Source: Hondaea fermentalgiana (Eukaryota > Sar > Bigyra > Thraustochytrida > Thraustochytriidae). Taken from it: a stretch of DNA of 64,000 nt. Positions within the stretch are counted from its first letter, which is position 1, and each line of letters starts with the position of its first letter. The notes below the pieces were generated by a model. That model worked only from the letters and a program-made list of their open reading frames with translations. It was not told where the DNA came from and searched no databases. This document shows positions 28,714-38,068 of this stretch, in pieces. The position numbers and the translations under genes are program-made. The DNA is taken from assembly GCA_014084085.1 (NCBI GenBank), contig NPFB01000049.1, forward strand, positions 1,597-65,596, in the 5' to 3' direction.

Positions 28714-30117
28714 ATGCGTCAATTTGCAGCGTGTCTTGCGCTGGCCTGGTTCCTGGTGCTCGACGGCGAGTCACATACCGTGGCCGCAGCGCACATTGCT
28801 CGGCGGCAGCTCGCCTCGGGTCTCGTGCCCTGCACCAAGGCTACGTGCGTGCAGGAGACGAATGCTGGAAACAACGATCCAGTGCTGCTCGATCTCTCGT
28901 GCGGGGATTCTGGCGATACAATCGAAAAGGTACTCGACGCCGTCTATGGCGTTCTCGAGAGCGATGCAGCGGGGTGTCCGAGCGCAAACGGAGATGACTT
29001 CGTCGACTCAGACGTAGATTTCACGGTTGCAAATGAAAGTTGCGCCGCCGAGAGCGACGCGGTCAAGACATTCGTTGCGGCACATTGTCTTGGAAAGGAA
29101 ACATGCACTCTTGACCTCCTTGATGCAGCATTCAATTTTACGGGGTGCTCGGGGCAAGCACGAAGCTTCGCTGTGCACGTCCAATGCTCGACGCCCTTTG
29201 ACTTCTTCCAGATCGCCATCTCTGCCGTAATTGTCCTCATTGGTGTAGGGATGGGCGCAGCGATTGAGCTGGACGTCCTTCGCGCCGTTATCAATGAACA
29301 CCGCTTTGCGCTCATTCTCGGCGTCATGGCGCAATTTGGTTTCATGCCACTTATTTCGTATATTTTCACGTTGGTCCTCGATGTCGACCCATATGTGGCC
29401 GTGGGCATGATCATTGTCGGGAGCTCCCCAGGTGGGGTCACCAGCAACTTGATGACGTACTGGGCCAAGGGATCGACGGCTCTGAGCATGACCATGTCAG
29501 CTTTTTCAACCGCATGCGCCCTCTTCATGATGCCCTTGCTCATCTACCTCTACGTGGACTCTGCATTAGGATTTGATGGCATTGTGCAGATTCCCTTTCT
29601 CAGCATCTTCACAACGCTCCTTCTCGTTCTCCTTCCTGGTGCTTTTGGAGTCATCGTGCGCGCGAAACGACCTGTAGCGGCAGACTACTTGGAAAGGTTT
29701 GGCTCCATTCTCGGTGCGATCTTTATCGCAATTGCCCTTGTCCTCGGCGTTTTAGAGGACAAAGCCCTCTTTAGCAGTGCGTATGGGGACTTATGGATTG
29801 CTGCCTCTCTCTTGCAGCCCCTCGGCTCCCTCTTGGGCTACGCATCGGCGACGTTCGCGCAGCTCCCTCGACCGGAACGACGCGCAGTATGCCTCGAGGT
29901 AGGCGTCCAGAACACCACCTTGGCGATATCGGTGATTGTCTTGTCATTCTCGGATAGAACATGCACGCTCAACAACGTGCTTCCTTATGGACTTATTGCG
30001 ACCTTTATGTATCTCGTCAACAGCATCATCATCACCCTCTTTTTACGATTTGTTGTGGCTCCGCGTGACCCTTCTCCGAGTCAAGTTCAAGTCGACGACT
30101 CCAAGCTCACGTACTAA
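28714..30117 (+). CDS. SLC10/bile acid:sodium symporter family transporter with N-terminal SUEL-type lectin domain
   Basis: A 467-residue protein. The signal peptide is M-R-Q-F-A-A-C-L-A-L-A-W-F-L-V-L. Residues ~57-160 look like a galactose/rhamnose-binding (SUEL) lectin domain: L-D-L-S-C start, spaced Cys residues, V-A-A-H-C-L-G-K-E-T-C-T-L-D, and closing V-H-V-Q-C. From ~165 to ~450 lies a nine-to-ten-helix SBF/SLC10 carrier with the family signature S-S-P-G-G-V-T-S-N-L and a late segment L-E-V-G-V-Q-N-T-T-L-A. Classical members are Na+-coupled uptake carriers for bile acids or organic anions, but the substrate here is unknown. I am sure of the SLC10 part and fairly sure of the lectin part. 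The start is set by the signal peptide; an upstream ATG at 28441 would bury it. Confidence 0.88.
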   Translation: MRQFAACLALAWFLVLDGESHTVAAAHIARRQLASGLVPCTKATCVQETNAGNNDPVLLDLSCGDSGDTIEKVLDAVYGVLESDAAGCPSANGDDFVDSDVDFTVANESCAAESDAVKTFVAAHCLGKETCTLDLLDAAFNFTGCSGQARSFAVHVQCSTPFDFFQIAISAVIVLIGVGMGAAIELDVLRAVINEHRFALILGVMAQFGFMPLISYIFTLVLDVDPYVAVGMIIVGSSPGGVTSNLMTYWAKGSTALSMTMSAFSTACALFMMPLLIYLYVDSALGFDGIVQIPFLSIFTTLLLVLLPGAFGVIVRAKRPVAADYLERFGSILGAIFIAIALVLGVLEDKALFSSAYGDLWIAASLLQPLGSLLGYASATFAQLPRPERRAVCLEVGVQNTTLAISVIVLSFSDRTCTLNNVLPYGLIATFMYLVNSIIITLFLRFVVAPRDPSPSQVQVDDSKLTY

Positions 30118-30612
30118 CCTAGGCCTAACACAGAATTTCAAGCGAAGCGTGTTGTCAAATAAAAAAGTTGGAAAGCTTATATAAAGAACGATCGTTTGCA
30201 GTATGATCGAATCATGCTGCCGGTGTCCGGGGATGGTCGAGCCTTGCATAGGAAGCTTGATGCCATGTACAAAAGAGACTCGTCGCGTGGCCCACGAGAT
30301 CTGCCAAGCAGGTGCACCTTCGACATTTGAACATATGATAACGTGCCCTTGTCTCCGAGTTATTGTTGTTGTTGTTTTCTTTCTCGTCATCCTTCCTTTC
30401 ACGGAATCGGCTTGGTGATGCATGCAGCCTGATGTACTTTATGATAGCGCAAACGAAAAGGATTCGATGTCTTGGGTTTTTCCTCTCGGAGTAAGTTGTC
30501 TTTGCAGCCAGGAGTCTTGTTTTGCGTGAATAGAATAGATTCGCCCCCGCTCCGCAGTGCCAACATGTTTGTGCACGGCTCAAAGAGAAGAGATCATGAT
30601 GACCGTTTGCCT
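30118..30612. other. Intergenic, tail-to-tail (SLC10 fusion / PP2C)
   Basis: A convergent 3' region. A candidate AATAAA-like run (CAAATAAAAAAG) lies ~40 bp after the transporter stop. No gene is seen. Confidence 0.5.
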
Positions 30613-31902
30613 TTAGCGCAGCCAAATTACAATCACGGTGACGTTGTCAGCCGTGCCGCGGCGGAGGGACTCCTCGACGAGATACTTTGCAATTTTAGCC
30701 TTACGCGTATCGAGAACGGCGCGTACCATATTTGTATCCCCCGAGTATTGGCGCATCCATTTCGTGAGGGAGCGCGAGGGTCTGCGTGTTTTCTTTTCTC
30801 CCTGACCCAAGGCGCCAACGGACCCAGTCATGACCTGCGTGACAAATTTGACGGCCTCCTGACTGGTCATGACGTCCCATAGCCCATCCGAGGCGAGAAT
30901 GATGAATCGATCCCCATCGTGGTCACGGTCAAAGCGTACAACATCTGGTTCGTCCGACACATACGGCGTCTCGAGGCGGTCGCCAAAGGCGCGCGATACA
31001 GCGAGGTTACCGTTGATGCGATATGCGCCCATGCCCTGCACTGGCTGGCGGTCAGGGCCGAGATATCCGTACCAGCGCACATTTCCACCGAGGTTTTCGA
31101 TGCGAGATTTTTCCTCTGGGGAATTGGGCTTATGGTCCTCTGTGAGGTCCACTGCTTCCCCGTCGCGGCAGAGAACAGCTCGCGAGTCGCCAAGATTGGT
31201 TGACCATAGTTCATCGCGTCCAAGAAGCACCGTCACAGCCGTCGACCCTTGCATGTCGAACTTGTTGTTCTCCAAAATTCCACGAGAGACCTCGGCAAAG
31301 GCCTGTCGCAAGGCTGCTTCAGGCCAAGAACCAGCATTGCCCTTCTCCGCCACGCCTTCGTCCTTTGTTTCGCCTGGATTCCATGCCTGAAGCTTGTCGT
31401 AGAGATGTCTGCGCACATACTTGGAGACCTTGGCGCCTCCGTGGCCATCAAAGACGCCGAAAAAACTCTCGTCGGGCGAGATAAAGTATTCGTCCTCCAT
31501 GGCGCTACGTGGGCCTCGCGACGCATAGACGGACACCGACTTGCAGAGGGGCTGTTCGGCATCTGTGTCTCCTCTCTTTGAGGGCGTTACGCTCGTGTAG
31601 CACGCCGCAGCCGCAGCGCCTCCGGCACCCAGAATCCCGAGCCTTTGCAGGAGAAGGAGGTATCGTTCGTCGCCCCGCGGTGGTCGTCGTCTCCCGCCCG
31701 AGCTGCTCGTGTGCTGGTGATGCGAAGAAGGCGCGTCCAGTCGCGAGGCGTGCGCAAGTCTTTCGCTGCAGCTGCTGCTGCTGCTGCTGCTGCTGCTGTA
31801 GTTCTTGCCCGCGCCCTTGGCGCTGCCCACGAGGCCGCTCGCGCGCTGACGCCGTCCCAAGCGAGGGAGAAGAAGTCCCAGGCCTTCCAGACCGCGCCGC
31901 AT
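30613..31902 (-). CDS. PP2C-family (PPM) protein serine/threonine phosphatase
   Basis: A 429-residue metal-dependent phosphatase. The Arg-rich, amphipathic N-terminus (M-R-R-G-L-E-G-L-G-L-L-L-P-R-L-G-R-R) could target mitochondria or a plastid-like compartment. It is followed by a Ser run (36-44) and a hydrophobic segment (~92-108) that could be an anchor. The catalytic domain fills the rest: R-S-A-M-E-D-E, F-F-G-V-F-D-G-H-G-G (metal-binding Asp), N-L-G-D-S-R-A-V-L, E-D-H-K-P, L-A-V-S-R-A-F-G-D, I-L-A-S-D-G-L-W-D-V-M and the late G-T-A-D-N-V-T-V-I-V. All metal-coordinating Asp motifs are present. The insert between the last two motifs (~100 residues) is longer than usual and basic. The substrate is unknown. 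Confidence 0.94.
   Translation of the reverse strand: MRRGLEGLGLLLPRLGRRQRASGLVGSAKGAGKNYSSSSSSSSSCSERLAHASRLDAPSSHHQHTSSSGGRRRPPRGDERYLLLLQRLGILGAGGAAAAACYTSVTPSKRGDTDAEQPLCKSVSVYASRGPRSAMEDEYFISPDESFFGVFDGHGGAKVSKYVRRHLYDKLQAWNPGETKDEGVAEKGNAGSWPEAALRQAFAEVSRGILENNKFDMQGSTAVTVLLGRDELWSTNLGDSRAVLCRDGEAVDLTEDHKPNSPEEKSRIENLGGNVRWYGYLGPDRQPVQGMGAYRINGNLAVSRAFGDRLETPYVSDEPDVVRFDRDHDGDRFIILASDGLWDVMTSQEAVKFVTQVMTGSVGALGQGEKKTRRPSRSLTKWMRQYSGDTNMVRAVLDTRKAKIAKYLVEESLRRGTADNVTVIVIWLR
31767..31799. repeat. (CTG)n triplet tract encoding poly-Ser
   Basis: About ten CTG triplets on the + strand. In the minus-strand PP2C gene they are read in the AGC (Ser) frame. Confidence 0.9.
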
Positions 31903-32356
31903 GGTGGCAGGCTAGGCCAGGCCAGGTGGACAGGCGCTCCGAGAGCCGTCCGGTTTAGCGCCGCGCCTCGACGCGGCCTTGTGCCGGTCCTGCGACGCCC
32001 CTCGCGCCGCCCGGGAGCTGCGCCGTCCCTCGCCACGCGCGCGTCGCAAGAGCTTCGGTTTTGGAATGCTTCTACTACAGACAACCTCAGGCTTTGTTTG
32101 GGTGGATCTTTTTTTCAGCTTCTTTGACCGGTATAAGACAGGAACGCGTTTTTTTTTGGCAAACTCATCATCAGGAGATCACTGACGATAAACCAAGCCT
32201 AGTAGGCATAGACCTGGGCATAAGCCGAGTTGGTCGCAGGCTAGTGCGTGGACTACAAGCAAAGAGAAACGAAAAAAGTAGTACATCATCTTCTAAATAG
32301 AAAATCAACGAAACGAAGAGGAGAAGAAACCCCCAGCTGCAGCCAGCGTTAGCTAG
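31903..32356. other. Intergenic: PP2C leader and BART gene 3' flank
   Basis: Both genes are on the minus strand. The left part is GC-rich and open in several frames on both strands without domain content. The right part is AT-rich. No gene is supported. Confidence 0.5.
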
Positions 32357-32995
32357 CTAGCACTTTGCCTCTGCGGCAGCGCGATCCGCATCGTCAATGA
32401 TTTCTTCGAACCGCTCCGATGAGGATTCAAGGTGTTGACGCTTTGATCTCATAATGTCAACAAAACACTCAAAATCGGCGCAGCTCAGAACGAGCTCAAT
32501 AATCATCTGAGAAAGCTCACTCTGGTCCGTAGCCTTGCGTACTCGCTTGTAGAACTCGGCTTCCGAGATGCCTTCTTGCTTGCGGAAATTCTGCAAATGC
32601 TTTTCCATGATCCGCTCATACTTTTTATGAATCTTGGTGTAAACGAGTTTGTTCTCACTATCGTCGTCAAACTCAGAGCAATACTCTGCAAAGAAGGTGT
32701 CGATATCATCTGAAAGAGCTTGACCCCAAAAATCGATCAGTTTGGCAATGATGAGGTCGTCGCCAAAGATGCTCGACGCCAAGGTCATTTGGGTCTCGTC
32801 GGCGGGGGCATCGTCCCCATCTCCCGTAGCCGGTTCTGCAAATTTGGACTCGCCGCCCTCGTTCTCGCCGTCGGCGTGCTTGCACTCGCTATGACTTCTC
32901 GAACCCCTGGGCTTGTCATCGACTACGTCTTCATCCGCAAACTTGCTCTCGCGCGGGGCGCCGGACTCGGCGTTGTCGGCGAACTTGGACTCCAT
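32357..32995 (-). CDS. BART-domain protein (ARL2BP-like) with N-terminal ESKFAD repeats
   Basis: A 212-residue protein. The C-terminal ~120 residues match the BART domain that binds ARL2/ARL3 GTPases: F-F-A-E-Y-C-S-E-F-D, S-E-N-K-L-V-Y-T-K-I-H-K-K-Y, and C-A-D-F-E-C-F-V-D-I-M. ARL2BP and its BART relatives act at basal bodies and cilia and in mitochondria. The N-terminal ~65 residues are an acidic, low-complexity region with four versions of one octapeptide (E-S-K-F-A-D twice, E-C-K-H-A-D, E-S-K-F-A-E). The start at M-E-S-K-F-A-D (32995) makes the protein begin with the first repeat; the open frame upstream to 33118 is not repeat-like. Confidence 0.85.
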   Translation of the reverse strand: MESKFADNAESGAPRESKFADEDVVDDKPRGSRSHSECKHADGENEGGESKFAEPATGDGDDAPADETQMTLASSIFGDDLIIAKLIDFWGQALSDDIDTFFAEYCSEFDDDSENKLVYTKIHKKYERIMEKHLQNFRKQEGISEAEFYKRVRKATDQSELSQMIIELVLSCADFECFVDIMRSKRQHLESSSERFEEIIDDADRAAAEAKC

Positions 32996-33322
32996 CGTCG
33001 TGCTAAGTAGGCAGACAGATACCCTATCCTGCGAGGCGTGCTTCGACACTCGCGCCAAATGAGATCTGCAGCCGCAACATTCTTTTAAGCTAGCTGCAAG
33101 ACATCCCCGCGCGCACAAAGTGGGACTCGCCCTCTCTCTCTCTCTCTTGAGGATTACGAATCAATCCATGGACAGAATGGACTCCGCGCAGCAAACGACG
33201 TGATTCCGTGCACGATAAGTATCAACGGATACATTGAGTGGGGAAAGAAAACCAAGCCGTCTGACAGTCTGCCTGCCCAATTTCAAGGTCCAGACCTCTC
33301 AAACGAGAGCAGAGCGAGCGCG

Positions 33323-33383
<61 letters not shown>

Positions 33384-33705
33384 CTCGGGGCCAAACGGCC
33401 ACGATATTCCATTGGTTCATACACCCTCCTACCTCTATCGCTGTGCTTCGACGCGAAGCGCCTCGATCAACCTTTTGTTGGCAACAAAGCAGAGAAAGCT
33501 GGAAGGAAGCTCGAAGCGCTTTGTACAATAACGCTCGCATCGTCGACAGCCTTTGCCGAGGAAACGCTTGCCGCTCGCGAAAGCACATTCTTTGCCGTTC
33601 ACAAAAGCACTTTGCAGCCACTTGTATATTGGCCAAACGCGCTCGTCACCAAAATCCAAAGCTGTTTGTGAAAAGGAAGGCTTGCAGAGGAAACATCGTG
33701 GAGGT
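32996..33705. other. Divergent intergenic region between BART gene and OTU gene
   Basis: A 710-bp region containing a (CT)n run at ~33136-33150 and the large CG/GA dinucleotide tract. It presumably holds both promoters. A downstream open frame begins at 33553 but has no conserved features before 33706. Confidence 0.5.
33317..33380 (+). repeat. (CG)n followed by (GA)n dinucleotide tract
   Basis: About ten CG units run directly into about twenty-two GA units. The alternating CG part is a potential Z-DNA former, and the GA part is homopurine. Confidence 0.95.
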
Positions 33706-35553
33706 ATGGACCACAGGCATAGTATGCGTCGCGCACAAGATGGCCACAACTTTGACGATACGAGTTTCTTACGAGCCATTGAGCTTTCTCGCGAAAATGC
33801 TCGAAATTCGCTGTCGACGCATTCTTCTGGGAAAGCCAAGCTTCTTCGTGCAGACAGCGCCAGACGTAATCACAGCGTCGAAGACTATTCGCCTTCGCTT
33901 GGATCACCAAGAGCGTCACTTCGGCGGTCGGACTATCATGAGTATGCGGCAAACTCGTATCAACATTCCGTGCCCATGTCAAATGGCGGATATATTCATG
34001 TTCCGAAGATGATTCGACCGCAACAGCCCAGCCGAGTGTCATCAGCGGAAAACAGCAAATCATCTGTCTTCAATCTTCAAAGTGTGACACCTCCTCTGTC
34101 AGCTGGCGCACGACAATCACATCTTCAAACGTCGTACAGGAGGTCGAGCGATACCGTATCGTACCCGTACCAGACTGCAGAACACACAAATCTAATTCCT
34201 TCTTCGGGATCGAGACGGCGTGAAAGTCAGCCTCGCGCACATTCTGAACACTCTCGCTTAAATCGCCGCCAAGACCCGCATTATTCCACGCAGAGCTCGC
34301 GATACTATGATACGAGCCAATACCTTGCTCAGACTCAGCGCCAGTATCGAGTTTCACATGAAAATCAAGCCTATTCACAAACGTCGAGAGCTCAATATAA
34401 GAACGAGGGGGCCTTGCAAGCATCACAGCATGCTTCCTATTCCTACCACCATCAGTACCAGCACCAGCAACAGCAGCAGCAGTACAACCACCACCACCAA
34501 GTCTCAAACGCCCCATACCGACGCCACACAAGCAGCTATGAGAATGGTTTTGTTGAAGAGGAAAAGAAAGAGAACGGTGACTTCAGAGACCACGGTGCGC
34601 TGATGCGATGGAAAGATACCGACAACGCCCTCGCCGCAGATTCTCGCTCAGATCGAATGCACACAACGCATGATGCTATTGACAGCTCGGCAGCAAATAG
34701 CTATGAAGAGCCTAGGAGAAGCAGCAAACATAGCAAAGCTGTTAAGATCGAGAAGAATAGCAAAAATAGCAGGAGCAGGAGCAAGAGCAAGACTGAGAGC
34801 AGCAGCAGCAGCAGCAGCAAAGCCGCCGAAAGAATGTACAAAAGTAGTTCTAGCACTGGCAACATGAACGATTCTGCGGGCATATCGAGAAGTACAAGCA
34901 GTCGAATGCGAAGCGAAAGCACAGAGTCCAAGAGCGATGAAGTCGTGCATCTCTCGTGCGATCGATGCGACAGCTCAGAGCATACGACTGACGCCTGTCC
35001 CTGGTTTAAAAAGGGCCGCGACAAACACCCGGACGCGCAACGCCGTAAAATGCTTTCCATGGGCGGAGACAGCGACGGCAAGGTTGTTTACCTTCAGAAC
35101 GCGCGCATCGTGACCATGCCTGGGGATGGGAACTGCCTCTTCCACTCACTTTGCTATGGTCTTGGCGGCGTGGAAAATGCAGGAACTCTCCGGCGCAAAA
35201 TTGCCGACTTCATCGCAAGAAACCCAAAGCTCCTCATTGCCGACACCCCTCTCGAGGATTGGGTAAACTGGGACAGCAACAAAAGTGTACGCGAGTACGC
35301 GCAACGAATGGCCCGATCAGGGTGGGGAGGCGGCATCGAGTGTGCCGCCTGTTCGCATCTCATGCATGTCAATGTGCACATTTACGAGCGCGAAAAAAAG
35401 GCGTCCTCTGCTTCATACTTTTCGCGCTCAAGAAGCTCCCGTGCGAGTGGCGGCGGCTTTAAGCGAATTTCCTGCTTCAATCTGCCTGGTGCGACGCGCA
35501 CCGTCCGCGTTCTCTATTGCGGCGGTATTCACTACAATGCCCTGGTGGTGTGA
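33706..35553 (+). CDS. OTU-family deubiquitinase with UIM-like motif and zinc knuckle
   Basis: A 615-residue cysteine protease. The C-terminal OTU domain (~465-615) has P-G-D-G-N-C-L-F-H-S-L with Asp474 and catalytic Cys477, and closes with G-G-I-H-Y-N-A-L containing His609. N-terminal residues ~17-30 (D-D-T-S-F-L-R-A-I-E-L-S-R-E-N) fit a ubiquitin-interacting motif. A C-x2-C-x4-H-x4-C zinc knuckle (C-D-R-C ... H-T-T-D-A-C) lies at ~423-437. The middle ~380 residues are disordered, with Gln/His/Tyr/Ser-rich runs and poly-Ser encoded by AGC repeats near 34800. It should cleave ubiquitin chains; linkage preference cannot be read. The start could also be the Met six codons on, and a longer frame opens at 33553. 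Confidence 0.9.
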   Translation: MDHRHSMRRAQDGHNFDDTSFLRAIELSRENARNSLSTHSSGKAKLLRADSARRNHSVEDYSPSLGSPRASLRRSDYHEYAANSYQHSVPMSNGGYIHVPKMIRPQQPSRVSSAENSKSSVFNLQSVTPPLSAGARQSHLQTSYRRSSDTVSYPYQTAEHTNLIPSSGSRRRESQPRAHSEHSRLNRRQDPHYSTQSSRYYDTSQYLAQTQRQYRVSHENQAYSQTSRAQYKNEGALQASQHASYSYHHQYQHQQQQQQYNHHHQVSNAPYRRHTSSYENGFVEEEKKENGDFRDHGALMRWKDTDNALAADSRSDRMHTTHDAIDSSAANSYEEPRRSSKHSKAVKIEKNSKNSRSRSKSKTESSSSSSSKAAERMYKSSSSTGNMNDSAGISRSTSSRMRSESTESKSDEVVHLSCDRCDSSEHTTDACPWFKKGRDKHPDAQRRKMLSMGGDSDGKVVYLQNARIVTMPGDGNCLFHSLCYGLGGVENAGTLRRKIADFIARNPKLLIADTPLEDWVNWDSNKSVREYAQRMARSGWGGGIECAACSHLMHVNVHIYEREKKASSASYFSRSRSSRASGGGFKRISCFNLPGATRTVRVLYCGGIHYNALVV

Positions 35554-35835
35554 TGGGTGCTCAATGATGACCAATAATAATGAACTAATGTGGCCTTGAA
35601 ACGTTGTCCAAGTCAAAAGGTCGGTCCGAGGTGCTTCGAAAAATATCTTCGGCCAAATGGCCAAACTCGCAACCTGAACGCCCGACCCCGACCGAGAACA
35701 AGCTTCTCCACGCACAAGTAGGGTCAGGTCCGCAGAGTATCCGCTCGCCCGCCCGCACGCACGCCCCGCACGCACGCACGTTCTTCGCGCGGCTACTCTA
35801 CGCGCTTGCAGTGCTCCACAAAAGTTCTCCCAAAG

Positions 35836-36579
35836 ATGACAAAGCCCATCGTCTGGGGCTCGGTCATGAGCCAGCCGACGCGCGCCGTGCTGTGGACGGC
35901 GCTTCTTTCGCGGGTTGAGATCGACTTTCGCCCCATCGATACGGGCAAGGGCGACCACCTCACGCCGGAGTTTCTTAAGCTCAACCCGAACAAAAAGTTC
36001 CCAGTCGTCCAGGATGGCAACTTTGTCCTCCACGAAAGCCACGCTATCATGAAGTACCTCCTGGAGAAATATGCCCCTGCGGACGTGCGAGAGCAACTTT
36101 ATCCACCGTCTGATCTCGAGGCTCGTAGTCGGATTGACACCTGGCTCGATTGGAAACACAACTTTCTTCGTCCTGGAGCTTGTGGGCTCATTCGTCGTCG
36201 CGTCATGCGTCACTTGCTCCCTGATGTGAGCAAGCACTCGATGGTATGGGATCTCAAGGAAATTCCCGCCGAGCGCGAGGAACGCATGCTGTTGGACTCG
36301 CTCAAGGTGATGGATGATCAGATCGCCGCAGGTTCGTACATTGCTGGAACTAACTCCGCTTCTCTCGCCGACATTGCCTTATTCACGGAGATTTCCCAGC
36401 TCGACCTTCTTCCGCAAGATGTATCGCCTCCTCACGGTTGTGACTTTTCCAAAGACTTTCCTAACGTTCATGCCTGGTCGCAGCGACTTCGTGCACTCGA
36501 AGGGTATGAGACGATCATTTCTGGCTTCACCCGGGCTCAACCAAAGGTGGAGGCATTGCGCTCGCAAGGCAAGCTCTGA
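35836..36579 (+). CDS. Glutathione S-transferase, theta-like
   Basis: A 247-residue GST that conjugates glutathione to electrophiles. The N-terminal thioredoxin-like domain has V-M-S-Q-P-T-R-A with the Ser position used for GSH activation in theta enzymes, then K-K-F-P-V-V-Q-D and H-E-S-H-A-I-M-K-Y-L binding the GSH gamma-glutamyl group. The all-helical C-terminal domain includes N-S-A-S-L-A-D-I-A-L-F with the conserved N-capping Asp. The start M-T-K-P-I-V (35836) gives family length and places the first beta strand at the N-terminus, so it is probably cytosolic. An upstream Met at 35806 would add ten residues. Confidence 0.92.
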   Translation: MTKPIVWGSVMSQPTRAVLWTALLSRVEIDFRPIDTGKGDHLTPEFLKLNPNKKFPVVQDGNFVLHESHAIMKYLLEKYAPADVREQLYPPSDLEARSRIDTWLDWKHNFLRPGACGLIRRRVMRHLLPDVSKHSMVWDLKEIPAEREERMLLDSLKVMDDQIAAGSYIAGTNSASLADIALFTEISQLDLLPQDVSPPHGCDFSKDFPNVHAWSQRLRALEGYETIISGFTRAQPKVEALRSQGKL

Positions 36580-38068
36580 TACAAATCGGTCTTCATCTCT
36601 TTGCTGAGCAAGACCTGGCCCCTTCTATCCTTTCTTTATATCATAATATCTTCAAGCAACACAGTGACAGTATTTGCACTTACATGGCTTTAGGCTTAAC
36701 TCTAGTCCCAGGGTTCTGCTTACTGTTAGAACAATACACGAGCTACGTTTGGTATAAGATGCACACATGCGGGCTTGCTTACAATGGGTTCACACGCACA
36801 AGTGTTCCACAATCACAGCCTTCTTGCGCTCTTTCTTCATCCAATGCCGAAAGCGTCCTTCCGCTCGATACCAAGCCGCCTGCCTCTCTCCACTTCACTC
36901 CAACTCTCTCAGCCTGCACTCTCCCGCCCGTTCACGCCCTCGTCGCACGCCGCAGCCGCTGCCGGGCTTTGAGTCTCGCCTCTCTTTCCAACAATCTCGG
37001 AGGCGGCACGCGCTTCGGCCGTTAGGGAAAAAGATTGCTGCCACACTGACAGTACAAGAGCACTGCACTGCAGTGCCCGGAGCCTGCAGTGGCTTGCAGG
37101 GTCCGATTATGCAAGGCCCTACTCACCGTGGACCACTCCTCCCTCGCCGTCGGCCTCTGTCTCCGGACCGCCGCCAATGCGATGGGCCTCGGCCCAACTG
37201 CAAGCAGCAGCAGCAGCAGCAGCCAGGCAGCTGCTGCGCAGGCGGGTCCTTCACGGTCGCAAAATGGTCCCATCCATGATGGCCGCCCTGTCATAACAAT
37301 GAGTGCCACGGCCACCAAAGCACGAGTGGGACAGCCAAAGATGGCGCTCGGAGGGCGCCGCGGAGAGCGGTGAAGCTGTTCATGCCGAGCGACCGCGGGA
37401 GGAGAGAAGGGTGGCTCGCTTTTGCGGCGCGAGCGGCTGCGGCTGCTGGCAGTGGCAAGGCCGAGTGGAGCGGAGCCTCGGAAGTGGAAGGGAAAAACCT
37501 GGCCTCGACGGCACGGATCGCGCAGAGAACTAACGGACGTTCCCCAGTGACCGAGTCCGGTAAGAGCAACTAAATGTTTTAACCATATTTCACGCTTAGC
37601 GGACTTGGAAAGTGGGACGCGTCGGTTAGGTGGGCCACGCCCGCGGCGTGGGGCGCGGATAACCGAGTGGGTGCGTGCCTCTGCAAGCGGAGAATGGGGG
37701 CGCGGCAAGTGGGGTATAGGCGGCAACAAGTGGGTAATGGGATGGGCCAGATCGCTCGCAGTGCAACACGCGCAGCCAACGGCGACGCGGACGCGGGCTA
37801 GGAAAAGCCTGACAAACAGATCCTATTGCGCTCCAGGCCGCGCGCGAGGCGCGGCGGCAGGAGAGGCGGAGTGGCGCCAGGCGTGCGCTGCGTCGCCAAC
37901 GAAGCTGAGTTGAGCTGGCTTGAGCTGGGCGGAGCTGAGCCGAGCTGCGAGCAGCTGAGCGGAGCAGAACTGAGCTTGCGAGCTCGCGAGTGCGCGAGCC
38001 AAGTCACCAGTTAGCTGCTTCGCCTGCTTGGTATATCTATCTGTCTCGCTTGCCCAAGGAAGGGCAAA
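36580..38068. other. Long intergenic region upstream of the giant gene
   Basis: About 1.5 kb. The left half is AT-richer 3' flank of the GST gene; the right half is GC-rich with short AGC repeats (~37200-37222) and an AGCTG-rich block. Frames on both strands have no domain content. The promoter and leader of the giant surface-protein gene should lie in the last few hundred bases. Confidence 0.55.
37900..37990 (+). repeat. Degenerate AGCTG-rich tandem repeat
   Basis: About ten spaced AGCTGAGC/AGCTGGGC-like units occur in ~90 bp, 80-170 bp upstream of the giant gene's start codon. AGCT is self-complementary, so the block is rich in small palindromes. Confidence 0.75.

Noticed and set aside
36684..38014. 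Candidate small genes upstream of the giant gene (for example the minus-strand frame 37022-37729)
   Set aside because: Pro/Arg/Ser-rich translations without domains. A Leu run is just the complement of an AGC repeat.
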